Of a stretch of 64,000 nt of DNA, positions 8,200-17,852 are shown piece after piece (position 1 is the first letter of the stretch; each line of letters begins with the position of its first letter). The notes under the pieces were generated by a model. The model was not told the DNA's origin, ran no database searches, and saw only the letters and a list, made by a program, of their open reading frames with translations. Position numbers and translations under genes: made by a program. Origin of the DNA: Bernardetia sp. GTDB lineage: Bacteria; Bacteroidota; Bacteroidia; Cytophagales; Bernardetiaceae. The DNA is taken from the NCBI GenBank assembly GCA_020630575.1, contig JAHDBD010000001.1, forward strand, positions 124,001 to 188,000, in the 5' to 3' direction.

Positions 8200-9204
8200 G
8201 TGAAAGCTATTCTATATAATTCTGAAAATCCAAGTGAACCTTTACAGGTAGGCGAAACTCAAAAACCAACTCCATCAGAAAATGAGATTTTGGTAAAAGT
8301 AAAAGCAACAGCTTTAAATAGAGCAGACCTTTTACAACGAGCAGGAGAATATCCACCACCAAAAGGAGCATCAAAAATTTTAGGATTAGAAATCGCAGGA
8401 GAAATTGTAGAAATTGGTAAAAATGTAACTAATCATAAAATAGGTGATGAAGTTTTCGGACTTATTGGAGGAGGAGGCTATGCACAGTATACAACAATAG
8501 ATACACAGATGGCAATCTCAAAACCAAAAAACTTTTCGTTTGAAGAAGCTGCTGCAATTCCAGAAGTATTTTTGACAGCTTTTCAGACTATTTTTTGGAC
8601 ACTTTTAGGAAAAGATAATAATACAGATAACTTAAATCAAAAAGCAATTTTGATTCATGCAGGTGCTAGTGGTGTTGGTTCGGCTGCTATTCAGATTTGT
8701 AAAGTTTTGGGAATGAAAATTTTTGTTACGGCTTCAAAGTCAAAACATGAATTTTGCCGAAATTTGGGTGCAGATGTAGTCATAGATTACAAAAATGAAG
8801 ATTTTGCAAAAGTAATTTCAGAACAAACTGATGATAAAGGAGTAAATTATATCATCGATTTTATTGGTCAAGGCTATTGGAAACAAAATATCGACTGTAT
8901 TGCTATTGATGGAAAAATGGCGATTTTGGCAGCTATGAGTGGTGCAAAATTAGAAGAGGCAAATCTTTCAAAAATCTTGATAAAAAGAATTCAGATTACA
9001 GGTTCGACATTGCGTGCTCGTTCTTTGGAGTATCAAAGAGAACTAACAAAACAGTTTTTACAATTTGCTTTGCCATTATTTCAAAAAGAAAACTTAAAGC
9101 CTGTTATTGATTCTATTTTTGATTGGTCATTGGCAGAACAAGCACACAAACACATGGAAGCCAATCAGAATAAAGGAAAGATTATTTTATCAGTGTCAGA
9201 ATAA
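8200..9204 (+). CDS. NAD(P)H quinone oxidoreductase, PIG3-like
   Basis: A 334-residue member of the medium-chain reductase superfamily without zinc ligands. The N-terminal GroES-like domain carries NRADLLQRAGEYPPP and the nucleotide-binding Rossmann domain carries HAGASGVGSAAIQ near residue 152. The wording is closest to the PIG3/TP53I3 quinone oxidoreductases, which reduce quinones one electron at a time with NADPH. The start is GTG at 8200 because MKAILYNSE is the typical family opening and no ATG lies nearby. It stands alone, about 120 bases after the SpoU gene. Confidence 0.9.
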   Translation: MKAILYNSENPSEPLQVGETQKPTPSENEILVKVKATALNRADLLQRAGEYPPPKGASKILGLEIAGEIVEIGKNVTNHKIGDEVFGLIGGGGYAQYTTIDTQMAISKPKNFSFEEAAAIPEVFLTAFQTIFWTLLGKDNNTDNLNQKAILIHAGASGVGSAAIQICKVLGMKIFVTASKSKHEFCRNLGADVVIDYKNEDFAKVISEQTDDKGVNYIIDFIGQGYWKQNIDCIAIDGKMAILAAMSGAKLEEANLSKILIKRIQITGSTLRARSLEYQRELTKQFLQFALPLFQKENLKPVIDSIFDWSLAEQAHKHMEANQNKGKIILSVSE

Positions 9205-9279
9205 ATTTGTATTTTTAGAAAAAAAGGGAAAAGATAATTCAATTACTATTTATTTATTTTAATTTTAGATGCTTCTTTT

Positions 9280-10020
9280 ATGAAAAAAGTACCCTTTTTT
9301 ATGTCCTTTACTTTTATACTTGTTTTAGTATTATTTTCTAATTACAGTCACGCTCAAGACAATACAGAAATAAAACAAACTAATTTAAATCAGATTTATT
9401 CTGATTTTAACCTTTCAGTAGGAATTTATCAAGACGGATTTTCGGGAGCTTTTGCTTATTCTCGTCTTTATCCTGTGGCTTTCAAAAAACGTTTTTATAT
9501 TGGTTATGGTGTTCGTTTTACTTCTTATTTTGGTAAAAATGGAGATTATGTAACTGCTCCTGCTGATGTTTCGGAGGGTAATTTTTTCAAACCTCAAAAT
9601 GAAGAAAAGTTAGACACTTTGTTTATGCCAACTGCACAAGTAAATTCTCTTAATGCTGCAATTTTTTTGATGTATAAATTTACCCCAAAGTTTAGCGTAG
9701 GTTTTAATATTGATGCGATTGGTTTTAGTTTTGCTAAAGACCAAACAAGTACATTTTATTCGTATAGCGAAAATATTCCTGCCACAACTTCAAACGCTTC
9801 TGTTACCAATTTTAATTTACTTTTGACAGGAGATTATGACATTGGAAGTCTCAATTCTGAAATTTATGCTCATTATGATGTCAGTGGTAAAATTGCACTT
9901 CGTGCAGGAGCTAGTTTTTTGTTTTCAGAGTATACAACAGATCAAAAATTTGCTTTTGATAACGACCGTTTTCGCAAGAAAAGTTTAGGTTTGATGCTTG
10001 GTGTTGCTTATAAACTGTAA
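9280..10020 (+). CDS. Predicted outer-membrane beta-barrel protein
   Basis: This 246-residue protein has a signal peptide (FTFILVLVLFSNYSHAQ). The mature chain alternates polar and hydrophobic residues in the way of a small beta-barrel: FYIGYGVRFTSYFGKNGDY, FSVGFNIDAIGFSF and a C-terminal strand KSLGLMLGVAYKL ending in a hydrophobic residue. No enzymatic motif is visible. It is probably a surface or outer-membrane protein of the OmpW/OprF-like size class, function unknown. It is a single gene with converging TonB-like gene downstream. Confidence 0.7.
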   Translation: MKKVPFFMSFTFILVLVLFSNYSHAQDNTEIKQTNLNQIYSDFNLSVGIYQDGFSGAFAYSRLYPVAFKKRFYIGYGVRFTSYFGKNGDYVTAPADVSEGNFFKPQNEEKLDTLFMPTAQVNSLNAAIFLMYKFTPKFSVGFNIDAIGFSFAKDQTSTFYSYSENIPATTSNASVTNFNLLLTGDYDIGSLNSEIYAHYDVSGKIALRAGASFLFSEYTTDQKFAFDNDRFRKKSLGLMLGVAYKL

Positions 10021-10112
10021 AAATGTAGCATATTCTTTAGAGTGTGATTGCATTTTTGTAGCGTGGACTTTAGTCTGCGAAACGTATAGGTATAAAAAAG
10101 ACAAGTAACCTA

Positions 10113-10562
10113 TTATTTTTTGAGTTTGAAATTAATAAATTCACTTTGCTTCTTATCTATTTTTTCTCCTCTTTCTGTGGCTGCAATCCATTTTCCACTT
10201 TCCTTTATTAGTCGAACTGCTTCTTCATCACAACCTCCACCAATTCCCTTTATTACTTTTACATCTTTTACATCTCCATTTTTTGTTACTATAAAATCAA
10301 CCTGTACTTGTCCTTCTATTTTTAACCGTTTTGCTTCTTCCGGATACTGTAAATTATCAGAGAAATATTTTGTAATACTTCCAATTCTTCCAGGATAACG
10401 AGGACTTGTGTAAACAATGGTAAATACAGATTCAGTATCTCTTTCTTGTGAAGTAGAATTTTGACTTGTGTTTGCTTTATTGGTTGAAGAACAAGAAGTA
10501 GAACCAACACAAGTAAAAAGCACACAAACAGTTAGAATAACTTTTATAGAAATAAATTTCAT
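10113..10562 (-). CDS. TonB C-terminal-domain lipoprotein
   Basis: The protein is 149 residues with a lipoprotein-like signal (STSCSS). The rest is a TonB C-terminal domain: YPEEAKRLKIEGQVQVDFIV, then NGDVKDVKVIKGIGG and the DEEAVRLI helix. In energy transducers this domain contacts the TonB box of outer-membrane receptors. Here there is no proline-rich linker and no N-terminal helix that would reach ExbB/ExbD, so a periplasmic accessory role is more likely than classical transduction. A second protein with the same domain is encoded divergently at 10660. Confidence 0.85.
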   Translation of the reverse strand: MKFISIKVILTVCVLFTCVGSTSCSSTNKANTSQNSTSQERDTESVFTIVYTSPRYPGRIGSITKYFSDNLQYPEEAKRLKIEGQVQVDFIVTKNGDVKDVKVIKGIGGGCDEEAVRLIKESGKWIAATERGEKIDKKQSEFINFKLKK

Positions 10563-10659
10563 ATTTGTTGATTAAATGATTAAAATTATAAGCCACAAAA
10601 ATACAGATAATAAATACTTTTTTAGCTAAATTTGTGTTTTAAAACTTAAAAAAAAGATT

Positions 10660-11106
10660 ATGAAATTAATATACAGTAGTATTGCTCTTTTGGCATTTTT
10701 TATCAGCACAGGATTTATTTTCTCTAATCATTCAAGTATTGAATTTGATATAATTATCCAATCTCAAACTGATTTATCTTTGCAAGATACTTCTAAACTA
10801 GAAGAAGTAGATATTCCTGCTCAATTTGAGGGAGGAATGGATGCTTTTTATAAATACGTGGCTGAAAACGTAAAATATCCATTTATGGCTCGTTTGAAAG
10901 AAAAACAAGGAAGAGTATTTGTCCAGTTTATAGTAGATAAAGAAGGAAAAATTACTGATGTGAAAACAGTAAAATCTCCAGATAAACATCTGAGCAAAGA
11001 AGCTGTAAGAGTAATACAAAATTCTCCAAAATGGATTCCTGCTACTCACGAAGGTAAGATTGTAAAAGTAAGAATGGTTATTCCAATCAGCTTTACATTA
11101 GATTGA
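10660..11106 (+). CDS. TonB C-terminal-domain periplasmic protein
   Basis: This 148-residue protein has an N-terminal hydrophobic signal (IALLAFFISTGFIFS) and a TonB C-terminal domain, seen in FEGGMDAFYKYVAENVKYP, GRVFVQFIVDKEGKITDV and KEAVRVI, with PKWIPATHEG near the end. As with its divergent neighbour there are no ExbB or ExbD genes nearby. A TAAATTTG element at 10627-10634 suits a -7 box. The pair probably arose by duplication and divergence. Confidence 0.85.
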   Translation: MKLIYSSIALLAFFISTGFIFSNHSSIEFDIIIQSQTDLSLQDTSKLEEVDIPAQFEGGMDAFYKYVAENVKYPFMARLKEKQGRVFVQFIVDKEGKITDVKTVKSPDKHLSKEAVRVIQNSPKWIPATHEGKIVKVRMVIPISFTLD

Positions 11107-11128
11107 TAGCAAATAGAATTTTCAAGAA

Positions 11129-11159
11129 TTGCAATTCTAAAAAAAACGTCGTACTTTTG
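11129..11159 (+). promoter_or_regulatory. Promoter of rpsO
   Basis: TTG (11129-11131), a 20-base spacer and TACTTTTG (11152-11159) match the Bacteroidota -33/-7 consensus well. The predicted start, about seven bases later, leaves a 5' leader of around 160 nucleotides before the rpsO ATG. Confidence 0.65.
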
Positions 11160-11163
11160 CGCT

Positions 11164-11265
11164 CCATTCAGTTATCTATCAAGATGATTGCCGAGGTTGG
11201 ATTTAATTAAAAGTGAATGAATAATTTATTTTTGAATCACAAAACATAAATCTAAGACTGAATGG
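11164..11265 (+). promoter_or_regulatory. Structured rpsO 5' leader, possible S15 autoregulatory site
   Basis: CCATTCAGT at 11164-11172, at the predicted 5' end of the transcript, is exactly complementary to ACTGAATGG at 11257-11265. This would close a leader fold of about 100 nucleotides. S15 represses its own mRNA through leader structures in several bacteria, with different RNA folds in each lineage, so an autoregulatory element is a reasonable inference. Nothing in the sequence proves S15 binding. Confidence 0.4.
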
Positions 11266-11327
11266 TGTGATAAAGAATTGACCTTAGCATTTAATCAAAC
11301 TCAACGTACAAAAGTACACACAATAAA

Positions 11328-11615
11328 ATGGCAAGAGTTGCATACCTTACTCCAGCAGACAAAGAAGAAATTTTTGAAAAAAACAGTCTTTCTAAAAGTA
11401 AAACTGATACAGGTTCATCAGAATCTCAAATCGCTCTTTTTACACACCGTATCAACTACCTTACAGAACACTTGAAAGTTCACAAAAAAGACCACGCAAG
11501 TCGTTTAGGTCTTTTGAAATTGGTAGGTAAGCGTCGTAGTTTGTTAGATTATTTAATCAAAACTGACGTATTGCGTTACCGTGCTATCATCAAAGAATTA
11601 GGTATTCGTAAATAA
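11328..11615 (+). CDS. rpsO: 30S ribosomal protein S15
   Basis: A 95-residue protein with the S15 signature: [24 protein letters not shown], then [21 protein letters not shown] and a basic C-terminus. S15 binds the central domain of 16S rRNA early in 30S assembly. The order rpsO then pnp is widely conserved. The start at 11328 gives the expected N-terminus ([16 protein letters not shown]). An overlapping frame from 11278 is a shadow. A strong palindromic terminator lies just downstream. Confidence 0.97.
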   Translation: MARVAYLTPADKEEIFEKNSLSKSKTDTGSSESQIALFTHRINYLTEHLKVHKKDHASRLGLLKLVGKRRSLLDYLIKTDVLRYRAIIKELGIRK

Positions 11616-11646
11616 TTTCATTTATAATATTCTTTTTTATTTTCTA

Positions 11647-11677
11647 AACCCTAAGGGTCTTCAAGACCCTTAGGGTT
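11647..11677. terminator. rpsO terminator made from a REP-like palindrome
   Basis: AACCCTAAGGGTCTT, a central C and the exact reverse complement form a perfect 15-bp stem, followed by a run of T. It sits 32 bases after rpsO, so it can terminate rpsO transcription before pnp. The same 31-base sequence occurs unchanged at 33194-33224 beside the RAYT transposase gene, with two variants at 33889 and 33964, so this terminator is a member of a dispersed family. Confidence 0.8.
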
Positions 11678-11757
11678 TTTTGGTGTAAAAAAATAATCGA
11701 AATAATAAAAAAAACTGTATCTTCGTAACAAATAAACACAAAAAATTAAAAACGTAA

Positions 11758-13998
11758 ATGAAACCAAATCCGATTATAAAAACGGTTTCTCTCCCCGACG
11801 GACGAGAAATAAGTGTAGAAACAGGCGTATTAGCCAAACAAGCAAGTGGTGCAGTAGTTGTCAGAATGGGAAATACAATGCTTTTAGCTACAGTAGTAGG
11901 CGCAAAAGAAGCTCGTGAAGGAACAGATTTTTTCCCTCTTTCAGTTGATTATCAAGAAAAATTTGCTGCTAATGGTCGTATTCCAGGTGGCTTTTTAAAG
12001 CGTGAAGGAAGATTATCTGACCATGAAATTTTGATTTCAAGAATTGTAGATAGAGCTGTCCGTCCACTTTTTCCTGACAATTATCACAACGAAACGCAAA
12101 TCATGATTTCACTTATCTCTGCTGATGAGGAAGTTTTGCCTGATGCTTTAGCTGGTTTTGCTGCTTCGGCTGCAATTGCAGTTTCTGATTTGCCTATGCT
12201 TGAACCAATGTCAGAAGTACGAGTAATCAAATTAGGAGAAGAATATATCATCAATCCAACGCCTGCTCAAATGGAAGAAGCAAGTTTGGAATGTATTGTC
12301 GCTGCAACGTATGACAATATTATGATGGTAGAAGGAGAATCTAAAGAAGTAACAGAAGAAGATTTATTGAAAGCAATTCAAGTAGCTCATGAAACGATTA
12401 GGTTACAATGTATTTTGCAGAGAGAATTAGAACAAGCTGTTGGAAGCAGCCAAAAGCGTGAACATCTACAACCAGAAGGCGATGAAGAATTAGAAAAAAT
12501 GCTTCATGAGAAGTATTACCAAGCAATTTATGATTCTGTGAAAGAAGGCGTTTCACGTAGTAAATCTGAACGTGGAGAAGCTATGAAAGCTATTAAGCAA
12601 TCCTATATCGACACGCTTCCAGAAGAACATGAAATTGATATGAAAATGGTGGGTACATACTTTAAAAGCATGTACAAAAAAGCTGCTCGTAACTTTGTAT
12701 TAGATGAAGGAACACGTTTGGATGGAAGAAAAACAAATGAAGTACGTCCTATTTGGTCAGAAGTTGATTATTTGCCTTCTGCTCACGGTTCTGCTGTCTT
12801 TACTCGTGGCGAAACTCAATCCCTTACAACAGTTACTCTAGGTACAAAACTAGACGAACAAATGATTGATGGAGCAATGAACTCAGGTTACAATCGTTTT
12901 ATTTTACACTATAATTTCCCTGCATTTTCTACTGGTGAAGCTCGTCCGAATCGTGGACCTGGTCGTCGTGAAGTAGGACATGGAAATTTGGCTATGCGTG
13001 CATTGAAAAATATTTTGCCTTCTTATGAAGACAATCCTTATACAGTGCGTGTAGTTTCTGATATTTTAGAATCAAATGGTTCGTCTTCTATGGCTACTGT
13101 TTGTGCTGGTTCGTTGGCTCTTATGGATGCAGGTGTAAAACTTAAATCGCCTGTTTCTGGTATTGCTATGGGAATGATTTCTGATAGCGAAACAGGAAAA
13201 TTTGCTATTCTTTCTGATATTTTGGGAGATGAAGACCATCTAGGAGATATGGACTTTAAACTAACAGGAACAGAAAATGGAATTACAGCTTACCAAATGG
13301 ACATCAAAATTGATGGACTTTCGTATGAAGTATTGCACAAAGCCTTATTGCAAGCAAAAGAAGGTCGTATGCACATTTTGGGAGAAATGAATAAGACAAT
13401 GACAGAAGCTCGTGTAGAAATGAAAGACCATGCTCCACGTATTCATCAAATTATTATTCCTCGTGAACTTATTGGTGCTGTTATCGGACCTGGAGGAAAA
13501 ATTGTTCAAGAAATTCAGCGTGAAACAGGTGCAACAATTACGATTGAAGAAGTAAATAATGCAGGACGTATCTCTATTTTTGCAACTGACAAAAATAAAT
13601 TAGAAGCTGCTAAAAATATCGTTGAAGAAATTGTAACGCCACCAGAAGAAGGGAAAGTATACGAAGGAACAGTTAAAAAAATTACTGAATTTGGTGCTTT
13701 TGTAGAGTTTATGAAAGGAAAAGAAGGTTTGCTTCATATTTCTGAAATTACTTGGGAGCGTTTGCCATCAATGGAAGGCGTTTTAGAGGAAGGCGAAGAA
13801 ATACAAGTAAAACTAATGGAAGTAGACCAACGTTCTGGTAAATTCCGTTTATCAAGAAAAGTATTATTGCCTAAACCAGAAGGCTACGAAGAACGTCCAC
13901 CTCGTGATAGAAGCAACGACAGAGGAGGAAGCCGTGGAAATGGTAGAGACAGTAGAGGAGGAGGAAGAGATTCTCGTCCACCTCGTAGAAATAACTAA
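11758..13998 (+). CDS. pnp: Polyribonucleotide nucleotidyltransferase (PNPase)
   Basis: This 746-residue enzyme degrades RNA from the 3' end by phosphorolysis and can add tails in reverse. Two RNase PH domains are visible, the first with [12 protein letters not shown] (residues ~80-91) and VRPLFPDNY, the second with [23 protein letters not shown] and [21 protein letters not shown] ([20 protein letters not shown]) and S1 ([27 protein letters not shown]) domains follow. The last ~35 residues are an Arg/Gly/Asp/Ser-rich tail typical of RNA-binding extensions in this phylum. It lies downstream of rpsO but beyond a terminator, so it may have its own promoter; TATCTTCG at 11718 is a candidate. Confidence 0.97.
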   Translation: MKPNPIIKTVSLPDGREISVETGVLAKQASGAVVVRMGNTMLLATVVGAKEAREGTDFFPLSVDYQEKFAANGRIPGGFLKREGRLSDHEILISRIVDRAVRPLFPDNYHNETQIMISLISADEEVLPDALAGFAASAAIAVSDLPMLEPMSEVRVIKLGEEYIINPTPAQMEEASLECIVAATYDNIMMVEGESKEVTEEDLLKAIQVAHETIRLQCILQRELEQAVGSSQKREHLQPEGDEELEKMLHEKYYQAIYDSVKEGVSRSKSERGEAMKAIKQSYIDTLPEEHEIDMKMVGTYFKSMYKKAARNFVLDEGTRLDGRKTNEVRPIWSEVDYLPSAHGSAVFTRGETQSLTTVTLGTKLDEQMIDGAMNSGYNRFILHYNFPAFSTGEARPNRGPGRREVGHGNLAMRALKNILPSYEDNPYTVRVVSDILESNGSSSMATVCAGSLALMDAGVKLKSPVSGIAMGMISDSETGKFAILSDILGDEDHLGDMDFKLTGTENGITAYQMDIKIDGLSYEVLHKALLQAKEGRMHILGEMNKTMTEARVEMKDHAPRIHQIIIPRELIGAVIGPGGKIVQEIQRETGATITIEEVNNAGRISIFATDKNKLEAAKNIVEEIVTPPEEGKVYEGTVKKITEFGAFVEFMKGKEGLLHISEITWERLPSMEGVLEEGEEIQVKLMEVDQRSGKFRLSRKVLLPKPEGYEERPPRDRSNDRGGSRGNGRDSRGGGRDSRPPRRNN

Positions 13999-14067
13999 TT
14001 TGTAATAGTGTTCTGTTATTGAATAGACACCAACAATAAGAGGTGTTTATTCTAAAATAGAATTTCT

Positions 14068-14110
14068 AACTCACACTTAAATTATGACAATTTAAGTGTG
14101 AGTTTTCTTT
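14068..14110 (+). terminator. Terminator after pnp
   Basis: AACTCACACTTAAATT (14068-14083), a 5-base loop and AATTTAAGTGTGAGTT (14089-14104) form a perfect 16-bp stem followed by TTCTTTTT. A weaker hairpin (AATAGACACC with GGTGTTTATT) lies at 14021-14050. Confidence 0.85.
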
Positions 14111-14594
14111 TTCAAATAGATTTTGATAAAAAATAAAAATAGGTTACTAATCCTTACAAAAGGAAAGAATTTTTACTTGTAAAATGAAAAATATTATATT
14201 GAAAATAGAGTTATTTCAATATAATATTTCGTAAAAATTATTTTTTTAGTTGTTTAGATTACTAAATTATTAATTTACTCTTACATCTGACTATTTGCAA
14301 ATTAGACTTATAGTCATTTTTTAGAACGATTTTTGCTATACATTTACCAAAACTTATTTACTAAAAAATACCTATTAACTTTCTATTTTATTGACTAAAT
14401 TTGAACTTATATTGAAACAAAAGGCTTTCTAATGCGTTCTATTTTAGCATCTTAAGAAAGATTTATATACAAATCTACTAAAGATTATAGAAAAAAGTTA
14501 TACATAACTATCCAGTTTTTATACACAAACGCCATAAAAACGTATTTAATATATAAAAATATTGCCCACCTTTTATCATAGGAAACCACAATAG
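14111..14594 (+). promoter_or_regulatory. Long AT-rich upstream region of the sigma factor gene
   Basis: No reading frame is supported in this ~480-base stretch. It is very AT-rich. TAAATTTG at 14396-14403 fits a -7 element, without a clear -33 partner, and would leave a 5' leader of about 185 bases before the sigma-factor ATG at 14595. Long untranslated leaders ahead of a primary sigma gene are plausible sites for growth-phase control, but I see no definite structure. Confidence 0.3.
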
Positions 14595-15458
14595 ATGAGA
14601 CAACTAAAAATTAGCAAACAGATAACCAACAGAGAAAGTCAATCACTAGATAAATATCTCCAAGAGATTGGAAAAGTTGATTTACTTACACCTGATGAAG
14701 AAGTAGAATTAGCAAAACGTATTCGTGATGGCGACCAAATCGCATTAGAAAGATTGACAAAAGCCAATTTGCGTTTTGTGGTATCTGTTGCAAAACAATA
14801 TCAAAATCAAGGACTTTCTTTGGGTGACCTTATCAATGAAGGAAATCTAGGTCTTATCAAAGCTGCACAACGTTTTGATGAAACTCGTGGTTTTAAGTTT
14901 ATTTCCTATGCTGTTTGGTGGATTCGTCAATCAATTCTACAAGCATTGGCAGAGCAATCTCGTATCGTTCGTTTGCCTCTAAACCGTGTAGGTTCGCTTA
15001 ATAAAATATCAAAGACATTTTCTGAACTAGAACAACGTTATGAACGTGAGCCTTCTCCAGAAGAATTAGCTGATGAGTTGGAAATTACGCCAGCAGAAGT
15101 AATTGATACACTCAAAATTTCAGGTCGTCATGTATCTATGGATGCTCCATTTGTACAGGGAGAAGATAATACACTTCTTGATGTTTTGGAAAATGATACA
15201 GAAGACAAACCAGATTCTGAGCTTATGAATGATTCACTTCGTCGTGAAGTTCAGAGAGCATTATCGACTCTTACTCCTCGTGAAGCTGATGTAATTACAT
15301 ATTATTTTGGTCTTAATGGAGAACATCCAATGACTTTAGAAGAGATTGGAGAGAAATTCAATCTTACTCGTGAGCGTGTTCGTCAGATTAAAGAAAAAGC
15401 TATTCGTCGCCTTCGTCATACAACACGTAGCAAGGCTTTGAAACCTTATTTAGGTTAA
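14595..15458 (+). CDS. rpoD: Primary sigma-70 factor (RpoD/SigA type)
   Basis: At 287 residues this is the short primary sigma factor of Bacteroidota, lacking region 1.1. Region 1.2 reads [21 protein letters not shown]; region 2 carries [40 protein letters not shown] and [11 protein letters not shown] (residues ~70-120) for -7 element recognition and melting; region 3 follows; region 4 ends with [20 protein letters not shown], the helix-turn-helix that reads the -33 element. It directs housekeeping transcription from TTG/TAnnTTTG promoters such as those noted in this window. It is monocistronic with its own terminator. Confidence 0.95.
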   Translation: MRQLKISKQITNRESQSLDKYLQEIGKVDLLTPDEEVELAKRIRDGDQIALERLTKANLRFVVSVAKQYQNQGLSLGDLINEGNLGLIKAAQRFDETRGFKFISYAVWWIRQSILQALAEQSRIVRLPLNRVGSLNKISKTFSELEQRYEREPSPEELADELEITPAEVIDTLKISGRHVSMDAPFVQGEDNTLLDVLENDTEDKPDSELMNDSLRREVQRALSTLTPREADVITYYFGLNGEHPMTLEEIGEKFNLTRERVRQIKEKAIRRLRHTTRSKALKPYLG

Positions 15459-15500
15459 TAGTTAAGCATTGACATTTATTTAAAGAAGGACTAATATAGA

Positions 15501-15537
15501 AACCGAAATTCAATCAAAATTGAATTTCGGTTTTTTT
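15501..15537 (+). terminator. Terminator after rpoD
   Basis: AACCGAAATTCAAT (15501-15514), a CAAA loop and ATTGAATTTCGGTT (15519-15532) make a perfect 14-bp stem followed by TTTTT. In the gap to the next gene, TATTTTTG at 15636-15643 is a possible -7 box. Confidence 0.88.
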
Positions 15538-15758
15538 GTGAAGAATTTTTAGAATATTGTGTTATTTGAATTTTTAGATGTACAACTCATCAAGGTAATT
15601 AATCTTGTATCAGCTATGTATGTTGATAATTACGTTATTTTTGCTGAATTTTAATCTATTATCACAACTAGACATAAAAATAATGATAACAATTATGTTA
15701 AAATAATGAATTATTAGAATAAAACTCTTATATTTCGGAAACTAAAAATCACAAAAAA

Positions 15759-16790
15759 ATGATACAATTTATAAGGAATATAAGAGTCGAATTTTCTGAG
15801 CTAGTAAAGAATAATACAAACTTTACACAACGAGAAGCAAATGGAATGGTCATTTTATCGGTTATTCTTTTTTTTCCTATGTTTATGATAGTTTGGGAAA
15901 GAGTACAAAGTGCAGATGAAATAGACAAAGAACTAACAGAACTACAAGCTGAAAAGGCAGATAGTTTATTAGCTGTTTTGGAAATGCAACAGCCTTTAGA
16001 TAGAGAAACGAAGTTGGCAATGTTAGAAATTAAACTTTTCAATCCTAATAAATTATCGATTGCACAATGGCAAGCGATGGGAGTAAAGCCTTGGGTAGCT
16101 AAAAGGGTAGTAAATGCAGTTAATAAAAAATACGTTTTTTTACAAAAAAATGATTTAGCTAACTTTAATGGATTTCCAAAAGAGGAGTATGAAAGATTGA
16201 AAAACTATATAGATTTGCCTGATTCCGTAAATAGAAAAGAATATTACAAGCAAAAATATGCATCTAACAACAAGAATAAATACAATTATAAAAAATATAA
16301 GAACACGAATTATGATAAAGATAAATCAGTAAATAATTATACTTCCAATTATGAAAAAAAAGAGTATAAAAAGTATGTTCGAAAAGTCACATCAAAATTT
16401 GATATAAATACAGCCGACACATCAATATTAAAACAAATAAGAGGAATAGGAGAAAAAACATCTGTCCGAATAGAACATTTTAGAGATGCCATTGGTGGTT
16501 TTCATTCTCTGAATCAAGTGCAAGAAGTGTATGGTCTTTCACCAGAAGCCTTTGAGGAACTTCTCAAATATGCTTTTATCCACTCTTCTTTTAAAGTTAA
16601 GAAAATAAATATCAATACTGCCAATTATGAAACATTAAAAAGTCATTCGTACATAAATGGAAAAGCTGCCAGCATTTTATTAAAGTACAAAAAACAACAT
16701 GGAAATTATAAAACAATAGAAGATATTAAAAATTCAAGAGCAATAGAGGAAGAAAAGCTGAATAAACTTATTCCTTATTTGGAGTTTTAA
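15759..16790 (+). CDS. ComEA-like helix-hairpin-helix protein, membrane anchored
   Basis: The protein is 343 residues. One membrane helix (MVILSVILFFPMFMIVWERV, residues ~29-48) is followed by a short coiled coil and a first HhH-like unit, then a Lys/Tyr/Asn-rich linker (residues ~165-210). Two clear helix-hairpin-helix units follow: FDINTADTSILKQIRGIGEK (near residue 214) and ININTANYETL (near residue 285). Such domains bind DNA without sequence preference. Bacteroidota proteins of this class are annotated as helix-hairpin-helix proteins related to the competence receptor ComEA; a role in DNA uptake is inferred only. Confidence 0.8.
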   Translation: MIQFIRNIRVEFSELVKNNTNFTQREANGMVILSVILFFPMFMIVWERVQSADEIDKELTELQAEKADSLLAVLEMQQPLDRETKLAMLEIKLFNPNKLSIAQWQAMGVKPWVAKRVVNAVNKKYVFLQKNDLANFNGFPKEEYERLKNYIDLPDSVNRKEYYKQKYASNNKNKYNYKKYKNTNYDKDKSVNNYTSNYEKKEYKKYVRKVTSKFDINTADTSILKQIRGIGEKTSVRIEHFRDAIGGFHSLNQVQEVYGLSPEAFEELLKYAFIHSSFKVKKININTANYETLKSHSYINGKAASILLKYKKQHGNYKTIEDIKNSRAIEEEKLNKLIPYLEF

Positions 16791-16810
16791 TTAAATATTG
16801 AAGGTGCAAA

Positions 16811-16850
16811 AGTTGTTTAAGAATAGATTTTGTGTCTATCTTAAACAACT
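16811..16850. terminator. Hairpin between convergent genes
   Basis: AGTTGTTTAAGAATAGA (16811-16827) pairs with TCTATCTTAAACAACT (16835-16850) with one bulge. The flanking T run is on the minus strand, so it best serves the DUF3078 gene, while also lying 20 bases after the helix-hairpin-helix gene. Confidence 0.65.
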
Positions 16851-16877
16851 CAAACCATGATGAAGAATCTAGTTTAT

Positions 16878-17822
16878 TTAGAAAGTATATCCTACATTAA
16901 TATTCAACACATGCTTAAACTGAATAGCTCTTTTAGAAGCCTCATCTACACCTTCTTGTGGAATTAAAATATCATGGTCATAAATCAGTTGAGTAGAAAA
17001 ACTAGTGGTAAGATATTTATTTATCTTAAAGACAATCAAATTTTCCCAGTTTACATCTATTTGTGTGATATGTTCGTAATTAGCAAAAAGATTTAGTGTC
17101 GAACTCAGTTTTACATTTTCCATTACATCATAGCTAAGAGAAGCATCAAAGTTAGAACCAAATTCGGAACGAATATTCTGTCCTTTTTCTACTCCAAAAG
17201 CTCCAATATTAGCTAAAGAATCATTCATTACAAAGGTAAATTTGGCAGCCAAAGGAGAGTAACGCATATTAAAAATCTTAGTTTCATAACGAATACCAGT
17301 AGCAAAAAGTAAATATCCTGGTGAAAGAAAGTTTGAAATAAGCTGTCCTTGTTTTTCTTCTCCTAAAGAGTCTCTGTCAAAAAAGTAACCAGGTGCCATC
17401 TGAGTACGAAAGCTCATGGATGTTCCACTACTCCAACCTTTACCCAAATTATAACTGTATTTAGAATCAAATTGAAAATTATCATCTGTTTTTTTGAATA
17501 AATTAAAATCACTTTTTCCTATTCTTGCCATTCCATATTGAACAGTCAAGATATTTGCCCACGTAGATTTTTCAGTTTTTCTTGTTGCATTGAAGTTCAG
17601 AATTGCACCTAAGGCAATTGAGCTTTGTCCACCTCCTGCCCAGTTACTTAGTCCAACATTTGAGAACGTTCCAGAAAATGACCCTTTTTTCTCCCAAATT
17701 TTAACTTCCTCAACTGGAACAGTAGCAATTCCATCAGTTGTTACATTTGTGGTATCTTGTGCAAAAACTGAAAAAGAAATAAAAAATAAAAAAGCAGTTA
17801 CTAAAAAGTTGAATTGTTTCAT
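16878..17822 (-). CDS. DUF3078 outer-membrane protein
   Basis: This 314-residue protein has a signal peptide (FFISFSVFAQ) and matches the DUF3078 family of Bacteroidota: WEKKGSFSGTFSNVGLSNWA is the characteristic opening, followed by GGGQSSIALGAI and repeated amphipathic strands such as WSSGTSMSFRTQMAPGYFFD. It ends in a beta-strand with a C-terminal aromatic (INVGYTF), as barrels do. The function of the family is not established. The gene downstream of the DUF6438 gene is separated from it by a perfect palindrome, so it is likely transcribed separately. Confidence 0.82.
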   Translation of the reverse strand: MKQFNFLVTAFLFFISFSVFAQDTTNVTTDGIATVPVEEVKIWEKKGSFSGTFSNVGLSNWAGGGQSSIALGAILNFNATRKTEKSTWANILTVQYGMARIGKSDFNLFKKTDDNFQFDSKYSYNLGKGWSSGTSMSFRTQMAPGYFFDRDSLGEEKQGQLISNFLSPGYLLFATGIRYETKIFNMRYSPLAAKFTFVMNDSLANIGAFGVEKGQNIRSEFGSNFDASLSYDVMENVKLSSTLNLFANYEHITQIDVNWENLIVFKINKYLTTSFSTQLIYDHDILIPQEGVDEASKRAIQFKHVLNINVGYTF

Positions 17823-17852
17823 ACAAAAATAATAAATAAGATAATAAAAAAA

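Noticed and set aside
11278-11475. 65-codon frame overlapping rpsO
   Set aside because: It shares its DNA with the certain rpsO gene in another frame and has no coding features of its own.
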